Assembly (NCBI RefSeq): GCF_004336745.1
Contig: NZ_SJXD01000025.1
Coordinates: forward strand, 62,001 to 126,000
From: Roseococcus sp. SYP-B2431
Lineage (GTDB): Bacteria; Pseudomonadota; Alphaproteobacteria; Acetobacterales; Acetobacteraceae
Length of the DNA: 64,000 bases
Reading direction: 5' to 3'
Both the position numbers and the translations under genes were made by a program. Below, one piece after another: positions 39,797-48,581 of the stretch. The number at the start of each line of letters is the position of its first letter. Position 1 is the first letter of the stretch. Under the pieces are notes generated by a model. The model ran no database searches. It had not been told where the DNA came from and worked only from the letters and a program-made list of their open reading frames with translations.

Positions 39797-41740
39797 CTAT
39801 GCATGGTCGGGAAGGGGCTCGGCGGGCGCTGCCGCCGCTCCGTGCGGAAGCTCGCCGGCGCCGCAGCGCTGCAGATAATCGGCGACGGCGTCGAAGGCCG
39901 CGCGCGGCCGGGTGGCGTCGTGGAAGGGCTCGGCCGGGTCGCTGCCGCGGGGCACCCAGATCACCGTCTCGTAGCGCGCGCGGGTCAGCAGCACGCGATA
40001 CTTGTTGAGGAAGAAGCCGCGCGTCTCCGGCCTGTGGACCGTCCTCCACCGCGTGCCGCCGAAGCGCTGGACCAGCCAGCCGCGCGGCCCGCGCAGCAGG
40101 TCGCCGCCCCAGCAGAGGCCCACGACATCCAGTTCCAGGCCCTGGCAGTCATATTCGGTCGCGGTCGTCTCCAGCGCGTCGGAGGCGCGGATGTCGGGCC
40201 AGCGATCGAGGAACCAGTTTTCGACCTCCGGCAGCTGGGTGCCGAGGCCTTCCGCGCGCAGCCGCTTCGCGCCGGAGGAGGCGACCAGCCCGGCTCGTCG
40301 CTGGCCGCGCGCATAGCCGCGAAGGGCGGTCCGCATCGCTTCCAGGTCGCGTGTGACCTGGAAGGGAAGGCCGTCCCGCGCGATCTCCGCCGCTTCCGCC
40401 GCCTCGCCGCGCAGCATGGCATCCACCCAACGCGCGCCGTGGCCGTGCCGCACTGAGCGCATCGGCACCGTCAGGTCCAGCGCGTCATCCAGCGCCAGCC
40501 GATCGCCGGAAATGTGCCCGGGCGCTGCCAGCGCCCGCCATTCCGGCCGTTCGGCGATGACGCGCGCCCATTCGGCCAGCCCGGCCTCGCCCGTGTTGAT
40601 CTCCTGGCCCTGGCCGATCAGCGCCACCAGCGCGCACCAGCCCTCGTGCCGCGCCAGGATGTCCAGCATATGCGCGGGCTCGCTGCGGGTGAGGCGGCTC
40701 ACGCGCCGCTGGGTGTCGCGCGTGGCCTGGGTCTGGTCCCAGGCGCGCTGGGCCTCGTCGAAGACGATGATGCGCGCCTCGGGGACCTCCTCGGGCCGAA
40801 GCACATGATGCTCGAGGAAGCGGTGCACGTTCTGCAGCGCGGTGCGGGCCTGGTCGGTCCTTCCGCCGCTGCGCCGGCGCAGATCCTCGCGCAGGACGGC
40901 GACGAGCGGCGCGTTGCCCGTCAGGAAGGCCGCGCCGGATTCGCGCAGCGCGCCGAAGACGATGTTGAGGCCGCACAGCGTCTTGCCGGCTCCGGGAATG
41001 CCGGTGACGAAGATCACCACGCGCTCGTCCTTCGCACGCGCCTCGCCGATGGCGCGCAGCACCGCATCGGTGGTGCGCGTGAGGTTGGCGGCGTCGGCGC
41101 GCGCCTCGACCATCGCGGCGCTGCGATGCCGGTCGAAGAGCATGGCCGCGGCTTCGAGCACGCCCGGCACCGGGCGATAGGGCGCGGCGAGCCACGCCTC
41201 GGCCCGCATCGGCTGCGGCGGGGCGCCGATGGACCGCAGGATCTCCAGCAGCCGCCCGCCGAGCTGCCGGGCATTCACGGCCAGAGGTGGCGGCACGCCC
41301 TGCCAGATCAGCGGCGGCGCGAAGCGGGTGTCCGGCGCCACCGCTGCCACCAGGACCGGCACCACCGGATGCGCGCGGCAGCCGGCGTGGAAATCGTGCA
41401 GATCAAGCGCGTAGTCCTCGACCTGCCGCCGGTCGGCCGAGGCGAAGCGCGCCGCGCGGTCCTTCCATTCCAGCACGATAACCGCGCGATCGGTCAGCAG
41501 GACCGCGTCGATGCGCTTTTCCAGCCGCAGCAGGTCGTATTCCAGCAGCAGCGTCCAGTCCGCCGCCTCCGGCATGGCGAGCGCCCCGCGCAGCCCCACC
41601 GCCATCGCGACCCAGGCGTTGCGCTGCGCCAGCTCCAGCGTGGCGTGGCGGCCGGCCTGGGCATAGGCGAGCCGCGCTGCCACATCCTCCGCGGAGAGGG
41701 CAAGGAACTCCGGGACCGTGAGCTGGAGCCAGGCTCTCAC
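39797..41740 (-). CDS. Nuclease-like N-terminus fused to a DUF2075-type P-loop ATPase/helicase
   Basis: The protein has 647 residues. The N-terminal part shows a PD-(D/E)xK-like pattern: D78 and E91-x-K93 in RIDAV...VLEWKD. After about residue 240 the DUF2075 ATPase begins with Walker A GIPGAGKT (247-254), followed by IIVFDEAQRAWD (Walker B) and late LLTRARYETVIW, as in superfamily 1 helicases. It probably acts on nucleic acid. The GTG start overlaps the EamA stop (GTGA). DUF2075 proteins often occur in defence or mobile contexts, but here the gene ends a GC-normal operon. Confidence 0.8.
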   Translation of the reverse strand: MRAWLQLTVPEFLALSAEDVAARLAYAQAGRHATLELAQRNAWVAMAVGLRGALAMPEAADWTLLLEYDLLRLEKRIDAVLLTDRAVIVLEWKDRAARFASADRRQVEDYALDLHDFHAGCRAHPVVPVLVAAVAPDTRFAPPLIWQGVPPPLAVNARQLGGRLLEILRSIGAPPQPMRAEAWLAAPYRPVPGVLEAAAMLFDRHRSAAMVEARADAANLTRTTDAVLRAIGEARAKDERVVIFVTGIPGAGKTLCGLNIVFGALRESGAAFLTGNAPLVAVLREDLRRRSGGRTDQARTALQNVHRFLEHHVLRPEEVPEARIIVFDEAQRAWDQTQATRDTQRRVSRLTRSEPAHMLDILARHEGWCALVALIGQGQEINTGEAGLAEWARVIAERPEWRALAAPGHISGDRLALDDALDLTVPMRSVRHGHGARWVDAMLRGEAAEAAEIARDGLPFQVTRDLEAMRTALRGYARGQRRAGLVASSGAKRLRAEGLGTQLPEVENWFLDRWPDIRASDALETTATEYDCQGLELDVVGLCWGGDLLRGPRGWLVQRFGGTRWRTVHRPETRGFFLNKYRVLLTRARYETVIWVPRGSDPAEPFHDATRPRAAFDAVADYLQRCGAGELPHGAAAAPAEPLPDHA

Positions 41741-42603
41741 CGGCGAGGCCAGGTCGCGAGGATCACGCTCGTCATCATCAGCGCGAAGCCGGCGACGTGG
41801 ATGGCGCCGAAGCTTTCGCCGAGGAACAGGACCGCCGTGACCGCGGCGCTCGCCGGCAGGAAGGCGGTGAACACCCCCGCGGTGCCGGCCGGCACGCGCC
41901 TCAGCCCATAGTACCAGAGCATCAGGGCGATCACGCTTGCCGACAGCGCGTGGAAGAGCAGCAGCGACAGCAGCGCGGGATCGGCCAATGCCGCAGCCGC
42001 ACCGAAATCCGGCGTCGCAAAGGGCAGCAGGACCAGCGCGGAAAAGATCTGCATCCAGAGCGAGGCAGTCATCACCGGCATTGTCGCCGCGATGCGCTTG
42101 GCCAGCAGCACATAGACCGCCTCGCCGCAGACCCCGAGGAGGATGAGCAGGTTGCCCAGCGCCGAGCCATGCCCGCCGCCCTCCACCCGCGCCAGCGTGA
42201 TCGCCGCCATCCCGAACCCCGCCAGGGCGGCCGCGATCCATTGCCGGCCGGAGAGCCGCTCCCGCAGCCAGCAGAAGCTGCCGATCGCCACCACCGCCGG
42301 CAGGGTCGCCAGCACCATCCCGCCCTCCAGCGCCGAGGTCAGCCGCAGCCCAGCCAGCAGCGCGGCATTGTAGAGCGCGGTTCCGAACAAAGCCTGAAGG
42401 GCCAGGTTACCCAGCACCTGACGCGGGAGCCGCGCGGGCCCCTCCAGCCAAAGGGCAAGCGGCCAGAGCACGATGATCGCCATCACACAGCGCAGGAAGA
42501 GGATGAGCGCGATCGGCAGCGTCGCGGCCAGCAGCTTGCCGACCCCGACATTCGCGCCCACGAGGATCATCGAGAGCGCCAGCTGCGCATAGGCGAGGCG
42601 CAT
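41737..42603 (-). CDS. EamA/DMT family transporter
   Basis: The protein has 288 residues with ten hydrophobic segments and two EamA repeats: one starts near the N-terminus, the second near residue 148 (LLILLGVCGEAVYVLLAKRI). The LTSALEGGMVLATLPAVVAI stretch is typical. It probably exports a metabolite or amino acid. It lies 9 bp after the FemAB-like gene and overlaps the downstream nuclease/helicase start. Confidence 0.9.
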   Translation of the reverse strand: MRLAYAQLALSMILVGANVGVGKLLAATLPIALILFLRCVMAIIVLWPLALWLEGPARLPRQVLGNLALQALFGTALYNAALLAGLRLTSALEGGMVLATLPAVVAIGSFCWLRERLSGRQWIAAALAGFGMAAITLARVEGGGHGSALGNLLILLGVCGEAVYVLLAKRIAATMPVMTASLWMQIFSALVLLPFATPDFGAAAALADPALLSLLLFHALSASVIALMLWYYGLRRVPAGTAGVFTAFLPASAAVTAVLFLGESFGAIHVAGFALMMTSVILATWPRR

Positions 42604-42612
42604 GGGATGCCG

Positions 42613-43761
42613 TCAGGCCTCGCCGTCGCGCCGGTAGGGCGAAAGGGTCGCGAGTTCCTCCATGCGCTCGCGGATCGCGGGCCGCTCGGCCTCCAGGAAA
42701 TCCGCGACGGCGCGCGAGAGGCCGCGATGCGCGATGAGATGCGCCGAATAGGTGGGCGAGGGGAGGTAGCCGCGCTGGATCTTGTGCTCGCCCTGCGCGC
42801 CGGCCTCCACGCGGGGGACGCCATGCTCGATCGCGAAGTCGATGGCGCGCAGGTAGCAGAGCTCGAAATGCAGGAAGGGCACCTCCTCGTCGCAGCCCCA
42901 GTTGCGGCCGTAGAGCGCGTCCTCGCCCAGCAGGTTCAGCGCGCCGGCGACGGGTTGCCCGTCGCGCTCCGCCCACATCAGCACCACCCGGTCGCCGAGC
43001 TTCTCGCCCATCAGCGGGAAGAAGCCCTTCGTGAGATAGGCGCCGCCCCAGCGACCATCCACTGTATTGCGGTAGAAGCGATAAAAGGCCTTCCAATGCG
43101 CCGGCGTGATCTCGGCGCCGCGCAGCGTCCGGAGCGTCAGGCCGGACTCCTCGACCGATCTCCGCTCCTTGCGCAGGGCCTTGCGCTTGCGGCTGCTGAG
43201 GGCGCCGAGGAAGGCGTCGAAATCCTTGTAGCCCTGATTGTGCCAGTGGAACTGCAGGCCGAGGCGCTGCAGCCATCCGGCCTCACCCAGCGCTTGCCAT
43301 TCCTCCTCGGTACAGAAGGCGACGTGGACCGAGGAGCAGTCGATGGCCCGCATCGCCTGGGCCAGCCCCTGCGCCAGCGCGGCGACCGGGATGCCCGGCC
43401 GCCGCAGCAGCCGCGGCCCCGGCACCGGGCTGAAGGGCACCGCCACCTGGAGCTTGGGATAGTAGTTCCCGCCCGCGCGCTCGAAGGCGTTCGCCCAGCC
43501 ATGGTCGAAGACGTATTCGCCCTGGGAATGCGACTTCGCATAGCAGGGCGCGCAGGCCACGAGCTGCCCGCCGGCATCCCGCAGCGCCGCGTGCTGCGGC
43601 AGCCAGCCGGTCTCGGCCGAGACGCTGCCGCTCTCTTCCAGCGCGGAGAGAAAGGCGTGGGAGACGAAGGGGTTGTCCCCCGCGCAGGCGTCCCAATCCG
43701 CCGCGGGGATCGCGGCGATGGACCTGTGCAGCGAGAGGGTGAGCTCGGGGAGGGAGTCCAT
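42613..43761 (-). CDS. FemAB-like/DUF482 (GNAT-fold) protein
   Basis: The protein has 382 residues. It matches the family annotated as peptidoglycan recognition/biosynthesis-like (PF04339 type): WDACAGDNPFVSHAFLSALE near the start, FDHGWANAFERAGGNYYPKLQ, SSRKRKALRKER, and VEAGAQGEHKIQRGYLP near the end. The fold is a double GNAT. The substrate is unknown. ATG 43761 is chosen by family start; an upstream in-frame ATG would add 17 odd residues. Confidence 0.85.
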   Translation of the reverse strand: MDSLPELTLSLHRSIAAIPAADWDACAGDNPFVSHAFLSALEESGSVSAETGWLPQHAALRDAGGQLVACAPCYAKSHSQGEYVFDHGWANAFERAGGNYYPKLQVAVPFSPVPGPRLLRRPGIPVAALAQGLAQAMRAIDCSSVHVAFCTEEEWQALGEAGWLQRLGLQFHWHNQGYKDFDAFLGALSSRKRKALRKERRSVEESGLTLRTLRGAEITPAHWKAFYRFYRNTVDGRWGGAYLTKGFFPLMGEKLGDRVVLMWAERDGQPVAGALNLLGEDALYGRNWGCDEEVPFLHFELCYLRAIDFAIEHGVPRVEAGAQGEHKIQRGYLPSPTYSAHLIAHRGLSRAVADFLEAERPAIRERMEELATLSPYRRDGEA

Positions 43762-43860
43762 CGCCCGGATTATGGGCCCGATCGGCGGAAAAAGCAGTCG
43801 GGCGGACGGCATTCGGCCGGGCCTGCCACCCGACGCCTCCTTCGGCGCCTGGGCGGCGGG

Positions 43861-44325
43861 TCAGGCCAGCTCGAGGATCGCCTCGACCTCGACCGCAGCG
43901 CCGGCCGGCAGCGAGGCCACGCCCACGGCGCTGCGCGCATGCCGCCCGGCCTCGCCGAACAGCTCGACCGCGAGATCGGAGGCGCCGTTGATCACGCTCG
44001 GCTGGTCGCCGAAGCTCGACGCGGAATGCACGTAGCCGGTGACGCGCAGCACGCGCGCGACCTTGTCCAGGTCGCCGCCCGCGGCCGTCCTGGCATGGGC
44101 GATGATGGACAGCATGCAGTCCCGCGCGGCCGTCTTCGCCTCCTCGACCGAGACCTGCTCGCCGACCCGGCCGGTCGGGAAGATCTTGCCGTCCTTCCGG
44201 GGCACCTGGCCGGAGACGTAGACGATCTTTCCCGAAACGGTGAAGGGCACGTAGTTCGCGATGGGCGCGGTGGCCTCGGGCAGCGTCAGGCCCAGCTCGG
44301 CGAGGCGGGCTTCGATCTTGGACAT
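43861..44325 (-). CDS. RidA family protein (YjgF/YER057c type)
   Basis: The protein has 154 residues, the longer Rid subgroup. YVPFTVSGKIVYVSGQVPR and the C-terminal HARSAVGVASLPAGAAVEVEAI carry the conserved arginine and glutamate positions of the active site. RidA enzymes hydrolyse reactive enamine/imine intermediates made by PLP enzymes such as threonine ammonia-lyase. Subgroups other than RidA itself may lack that activity. It lies 11 bp after the NrdJ-like gene. Confidence 0.92.
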   Translation of the reverse strand: MSKIEARLAELGLTLPEATAPIANYVPFTVSGKIVYVSGQVPRKDGKIFPTGRVGEQVSVEEAKTAARDCMLSIIAHARTAAGGDLDKVARVLRVTGYVHSASSFGDQPSVINGASDLAVELFGEAGRHARSAVGVASLPAGAAVEVEAILELA

Positions 44326-44336
44326 CTGGAATTCCT

Positions 44337-45836
44337 TCAGGCGACGATGCGCAGGTTGCGGGCCCGCGGCGGGCCGGCCGGCAGGTCGAGCGGCAGCAGG
44401 GGCGACTGCTCGGCGGCGCGGGCCACGCTGTCCGGCGCCACGTCCTCGGCCTCGGGCTGCGGCAGCGCGCCGCCCAGATGGTCGATGGCCAGCCGCCGGA
44501 AGGCCCAGTCCAGCACCGAGGTGGCGCGGGGGATGTCGGGGTCGCCCTCGACCAGCCCGGCCGGGCCGAAGCGCGTATAGGCGAAGGCATCTACATAGTC
44601 GGCGAGCGGCACGCCGCGCGCGAGCCCCGCCGAGACCGACTGCGCGAAGGCGTCCATGAGGCTGCGATAGGCCGCGCCCTCCTTCGAGAGGCTGAAGGCG
44701 ATCTCCCGGAGGGCGCCGTTCTCCTCGGAGGTCCGCAGCGCGACCTTGTGGCCGCCGACCGTGACATGCAGCGTCTGGCCGGAATGGCGGCGGAGGGCCG
44801 GCCGGGGCGCGGGGGCGGGGCGGGGCGGGGCCGGCAGCGCGACCGGGGCGGGGGGCGCCGCATGGAGGAAGGGCGTGACGGCGGCCAGCATGGCGCCGCG
44901 GGCGCGCTCGCCGACCGGGCCCAGCAGCGCGGCCACGCGGGCCTGCGGCGCGCGCATGGCGGCGCGCGTCGGCACGTCCACGATGCCGCCCTCCGTCTCG
45001 ACGGCGCGCGTGGCGCCGGGGGCGGGGGCGAGGCCGGCCGTCTCGGCGCCCAGCAGGGCCTCGGCCGCATCGGCGGGCGCGAGGGCGACCAGCGCCGCAT
45101 GGCGCAGCCCGGGCGAGGCCGCGGCCGCGTCCAGCGCGGCGCGAGCCGCGGCGGCCAGGCCGGGCAGGGGCGTCGAGGCGGGCGGGGCCGGCCAGATCAG
45201 CGCGATGGGCTCGCGCGCGCCCAGGCGGGCGGCAAGGCGGCCGCTCTGCGACTCGGCGGCGCCGCGGGTCAGCGCGGCGATGCCGGCGGCGACCTGGCGG
45301 CCTTCCGTGCTGTCATAGGCGAGGTTCAGCGTGGCCAGCAGCCCCGCGAGATCGGCGAAGCCCAGCCGCAGCCGCGTGGCCTTGCCGCCCGTGATCGCGT
45401 CCAGGAACATGACGCCGAGCGCGCAGGCCTCCGCATAGCCGTCCAGGTCGAAGCCGCCCTCGGGCTCGAGGAAGGCGGGCAGGTTCAGCACGAAGCGCGG
45501 CTCGGCCTTGCTGTCGCCGCGCCAGACCTCGGCGCCCGGAAGGCCGCGGCGGGTGAGCAGGAGGGCGCGCCAGCCTTCGGCCAGCTGCGGCGCCTCGCCG
45601 GGCGCGATCACCCCGGCCTTCTCGCCGCGGGTCAGCGCGCGCGCGATCCAGGCCTCGGCCGCGCGCGGCAGCGTGGTCGGCCCGGCGCCCGGAACGAGCG
45701 CGGCCAGCGCCGCGGCCGCCTCGTCCTCCCAGCTTGCGGGCAGCGCCAGGGCGCGAGGCGGCGCGTCGGGGTCCGCGCCGATGCGGGTGCGCCGGAGCGC
45801 CACCCCTTCCCACAAGGTTCCGTCGAGACGTGCCAT
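44337..45836 (-). CDS. Degenerate NrdJ-related protein with TSCPD domain
   Basis: The protein has 499 residues. Residues 118-205 resemble a piece of the class II ribonucleotide reductase barrel (NLPAFLE, then LGFADLAGLLATL and AYDSTEGR). The end (about 373-470) is a TSCPD domain as found at the NrdJ C-terminus (VTVGGHKVALRTSEENGALREI). The catalytic NrdJ cysteines and the zinc-ribbon tail are absent, and the middle is alanine/proline-rich. It cannot be a working reductase. A regulatory or scaffold role is open. It heads the minus-strand operon to RidA and beyond. Confidence 0.75.
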   Translation of the reverse strand: MARLDGTLWEGVALRRTRIGADPDAPPRALALPASWEDEAAAALAALVPGAGPTTLPRAAEAWIARALTRGEKAGVIAPGEAPQLAEGWRALLLTRRGLPGAEVWRGDSKAEPRFVLNLPAFLEPEGGFDLDGYAEACALGVMFLDAITGGKATRLRLGFADLAGLLATLNLAYDSTEGRQVAAGIAALTRGAAESQSGRLAARLGAREPIALIWPAPPASTPLPGLAAAARAALDAAAASPGLRHAALVALAPADAAEALLGAETAGLAPAPGATRAVETEGGIVDVPTRAAMRAPQARVAALLGPVGERARGAMLAAVTPFLHAAPPAPVALPAPPRPAPAPRPALRRHSGQTLHVTVGGHKVALRTSEENGALREIAFSLSKEGAAYRSLMDAFAQSVSAGLARGVPLADYVDAFAYTRFGPAGLVEGDPDIPRATSVLDWAFRRLAIDHLGGALPQPEAEDVAPDSVARAAEQSPLLPLDLPAGPPRARNLRIVA

Positions 45837-45870
45837 GCCCGTGAGCCTAACGAGGCGGCTCCTCCAGGTG

Positions 45871-45918
45871 AAGCCGCATGATGTGGCCATAGGTCGAATC
45901 TGCCACAACATCTTGTGG
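45871..45918. promoter_or_regulatory. Pair of NrdR-like boxes
   Basis: CCACAACATCTTGTGG (45903-45918) is a near-perfect palindrome that matches the NrdR box ACACTATATATTGTGT at 11 of 16 positions. A weaker box, with CCGCAT-G-ATGTGG, lies at 45874-45886. Box centres are about 31 bp apart, the phasing expected for NrdR. They lie 35-82 bp upstream of the NrdJ-like gene. Confidence 0.5.
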
Positions 45919-45973
45919 AAAACTCGCGGAGGCTCCGGCTTTGCCGCGAGGCTGTTTCGTGCGATGCTGGGGC

Positions 45974-46327
45974 ATGTCCTACCTGCAGCTCCTCGCCACG
46001 AAGCTCACCGCCCGCAAGGTCGGCCGCGACGCCGTCGGCAACACCTATTACGAGAGCCGCCGGCCGGATCCGGTCTATGGCCGCACGCGCCGCACGGTGT
46101 CGCTGGCCCAGGGGTCGGACAGCTCCATCGTGCCGCCCGAGTGGCACGCCTGGCTGCATCACACCACCGACGCGCCGCTGGATGGCCCGAAATATCCCTG
46201 GCAGAAGCCGCACCAGCCCAACCTCTCCGGCACGCCGATGGCGTGGCGCCCGAAGGGCCACGATTACGCCGGCGGCCAGCGCCGCGTGACCGGGGGCGAC
46301 TACGAGGCCTGGACGCCCGGCGGCTGA
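45974..46327 (+). CDS. NADH:ubiquinone oxidoreductase subunit NDUFA12 family protein
   Basis: The protein has 117 residues. It resembles the alphaproteobacterial/mitochondrial supernumerary complex I subunit (B17.2 type): VGRDAVGNTYYESRR near the start, VPPEWHAWLHHTTD in the middle and YPWQKPHQPNLSGT. In eukaryotes it sits on the matrix arm; in bacteria it is accessory. ATG 45974 has no Shine-Dalgarno site and follows a GATGCT box by 5 bp, so its message may be leaderless. Confidence 0.92.
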   Translation: MSYLQLLATKLTARKVGRDAVGNTYYESRRPDPVYGRTRRTVSLAQGSDSSIVPPEWHAWLHHTTDAPLDGPKYPWQKPHQPNLSGTPMAWRPKGHDYAGGQRRVTGGDYEAWTPGG

Positions 46328-46379
46328 AGCGCCATCTCTCCCGCGCCGACAGGGATGGGCTCATGAGGATCTTTTACGC

Positions 46380-46901
46380 ATGAAGGGCCGCAGCATCGCG
46401 GAAATCGCCACGGGCGCCGTCGTCCTGGCCGCGGCCGCGATCTTCCTGGTCTATGCGGTCATGCATGGCGGCCGCACGCCGCAGATCAGCGGCATCGCGC
46501 TGACCGCGCAGTTCGACCGCATCGACGGGCTGAACGAGGGTGCTGACGTGCGCATCGGCGGCGTGAAGGTGGGCTCCGTCACCGACCTGCGCATCGATCC
46601 GCGGACCTTCCAGGCCGTGGTGGCGCTGCGCGTCCGCGCCGACATCGAACTGCCGAGCGACAGCTCCGCCGAGGTGACCTCCGAGGGGCTGTTGGGCGGC
46701 AAGTATATCTCCATCGTGCCCGGCGGCGGCGACCGCATGCTGCGCGACGGCGGCCGGATCACCGAGACCCAGGGCTCGGTGAGCCTGGAGAGCCTGCTTG
46801 GCCGCTTCATCTTCTCGGTGACGCAGATGAACTCGGCGAATGGCGGCGCCAATGGCGAGCGCCCGGCCCCCGCTCCCGCCACGGCCCCGGCCACGCGATG
46901 A
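46380..46901 (+). CDS. mlaD: MlaD-type MCE-domain protein
   Basis: The protein has 173 residues: one N-terminal membrane helix (EIATGAVVLAAAAIFLVYAV) and one MCE domain with GLNEGADVRIGGVKVGSV and SEGLLGGKYISI, then a proline/alanine-rich tail. MlaD hexamers carry phospholipid between the inner and outer membranes. The MlaE/F partners are not in the window. Its stop overlaps the next start by 4 bp. Confidence 0.93.
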   Translation: MKGRSIAEIATGAVVLAAAAIFLVYAVMHGGRTPQISGIALTAQFDRIDGLNEGADVRIGGVKVGSVTDLRIDPRTFQAVVALRVRADIELPSDSSAEVTSEGLLGGKYISIVPGGGDRMLRDGGRITETQGSVSLESLLGRFIFSVTQMNSANGGANGERPAPAPATAPATR

Positions 46902-47110
46902 GCGCCGCGCCCACGGTCTGGCCCGGCGCCGACGGCGCGCCGGTCTCGTGCCGGGAAAAGGTCAAGGTGCTGGCGGAGAACCACGCCGAGGCCGAGCAGG
47001 TGCTGCGCGACGCCTTCGAGGATGCGATCCTGATGGGCGTGGACGAGGCCGCGATGCGGCGCATCCTGGCGGAAATGGTCGCCGGCCTGCCGAGCCCGAA
47101 GCGCCGATGA
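46898..47110 (+). CDS. Small hypothetical protein between mlaD and the DUF2155 gene
   Basis: The protein has 70 residues, soluble and helical, with CREKVKVLAENHAEAEQVLRDAFEDAILMGVDEAAMRRIL. It overlaps both neighbours by 4 bp, so it is translated in a coupled chain with mlaD and the DUF2155 gene. That arrangement makes a real gene likely. No function can be assigned. Confidence 0.7.
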   Translation: MSAAPTVWPGADGAPVSCREKVKVLAENHAEAEQVLRDAFEDAILMGVDEAAMRRILAEMVAGLPSPKRR

Positions 47111-47469
47111 TCCGCGCGGCTCTGCTGGCCATGCTGCTGGCCTTCCCCAGCCTTGCGAGCGCCCAGGAATGGGTCCCGCGCCGCTTCGCCGAGATTCAGG
47201 CGCTCGACAAGGTGAATGCGCGCGTCCTGACCTTGCGCGCCACCGTGGGCGAGCCCGCGCGCTTCGGCACGCTGACGATCCTGGTCCGGGCCTGCCACGC
47301 CCGCCCGGCCGACGAGGTGCCCGATGCCGCGGCCTTCATGGAGATCAGCGACGAGCGCAGCGCGCCGGGCTCCGGCCCGGCCTTCCGCGGCTGGATGTTC
47401 GCCGATGCGCCGGCGGTGAACATGTTCGAGCACCCCGTCTACGACCTGCGGATCCTCGCCTGCAGGTAG
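47107..47469 (+). CDS. DUF2155 domain-containing exported protein
   Basis: The protein has 120 residues. A signal peptide ends at ASAQ (about residue 20). The mature part shows the DUF2155 pattern: QALDKVNARV, ILVRACHARP and FRGWMFADAPAVNMFEHPVYDLRILAC. Its single-domain periplasmic product has no known function but recurs beside mlaD and NDUFA12-type genes in alphaproteobacteria. It ends 38 bp from the convergent Bug protein gene. Confidence 0.9.
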   Translation: MIRAALLAMLLAFPSLASAQEWVPRRFAEIQALDKVNARVLTLRATVGEPARFGTLTILVRACHARPADEVPDAAAFMEISDERSAPGSGPAFRGWMFADAPAVNMFEHPVYDLRILACR

Positions 47470-47507
47470 GCGGCAGGCGGCGGCAGCGGGGGTCGGGCCG
47501 GCCTGTC

Positions 47508-48479
47508 CTATTGCAGCGCCATCCCCGAGCTGCGCACCACCTGAACCCAGCGATCCACATCCGCGGCGATCTGCCGCTGCATCGCCTCGGGCCCGCGCTG
47601 CGCCGGCGGGGGCATCGTGGCCGCCAGATCGGCGAAGCGCGAGGCGACGGCAGGGCTCGTCAGCGCCGCCTCGATCGCGAGCTGGAGGCGCTGCACCACC
47701 GTGGGCGGCATCCCCTTCGGCCCGGCGATGGCGTTCCAGATCACCATGTCGAAGCCGGGCACGCCGGCCTCCGCGAAGGTCGGCACGTCGGGCAGCTGCG
47801 CCGCGCGGGCGCTGCCGGTGACGGCGAGCGCCACGGCGGTGCGGCCCAGATGCGCCGGGATCATGGTGACGGTCTGGTCGATCACGACATCCACCGTGCC
47901 GGCCGCGAGGTCGCTCATCGCCGGGCCGGCGCCGCGATAGGGCACCAGCATGGCCTTGGCGCCGACGAGCGTGAACAGATAGGCCGGGGCGAGATGGCCG
48001 GTTGTGCCGGCGCCCGGCGTGCCGAAGGTGACGCCCTCGCCGCGCTCGCGGATTCGCGAGAGCAGGGTGGCGAGGTCGCGGATGCCGGAGCGGGGGCTGG
48101 CCGCGAGCACCATGGGGACGTTGGCGACGATGCTGATCGGCGTCAGATCCGTCCGGGGATCGAAGCCGAGGTCCCGGGTGGTCGCGACATTGGCGGCCAT
48201 GGATCCGACATTGCCGAAGCCGATGACGTGGCCTTCCGGATCGGAGCGGACGAGGCGCTGCATGCCGACCAGGCTGCCCGCGCCGGTGACGTTCTCGATC
48301 ACCACGCTGCGGCCCAGCTCCGGGCCCATCGCCTGGGCCATCAGCCGCCCCAGCGCGTCGAGCGTCCCGCCCGGCGCCGAGGGCACGATCATGGTGACGG
48401 TTCGCGTCGGATAGTCCTGCGCCAGGGCGGCACTGCCGCAGAACGCCAGGAGACAGCCCAGCCAGAGCCTTGCCCGCAT
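47508..48479 (-). CDS. Bug (TctC) family substrate-binding protein, orphan
   Basis: The protein has 323 residues. A signal peptide (to about ALAQ, residue 21) precedes the TctC/Bug fold: YPTRTVTMIVPSAPGGTLDALGR (the ligand-binding first loop), then VPYRGAGPAMSDLAAGTVDVVID and LPDVPTFAEAGVPGFD. Such periplasmic proteins bind small carboxylates or related compounds. No TctA/TctB permease is nearby, which is common for Bug proteins in this group. Confidence 0.92.
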   Translation of the reverse strand: MRARLWLGCLLAFCGSAALAQDYPTRTVTMIVPSAPGGTLDALGRLMAQAMGPELGRSVVIENVTGAGSLVGMQRLVRSDPEGHVIGFGNVGSMAANVATTRDLGFDPRTDLTPISIVANVPMVLAASPRSGIRDLATLLSRIRERGEGVTFGTPGAGTTGHLAPAYLFTLVGAKAMLVPYRGAGPAMSDLAAGTVDVVIDQTVTMIPAHLGRTAVALAVTGSARAAQLPDVPTFAEAGVPGFDMVIWNAIAGPKGMPPTVVQRLQLAIEAALTSPAVASRFADLAATMPPPAQRGPEAMQRQIAADVDRWVQVVRSSGMALQ

Positions 48480-48581
48480 CAGATGATTCCCCCTCGATCC
48501 GGGGCCGTGTCAGCCGGCCCTTTGGGGAACCCTAACACGGGCGGAGGGAATATGTCCGGACGGATCGCGGGCGGGGAAGAC

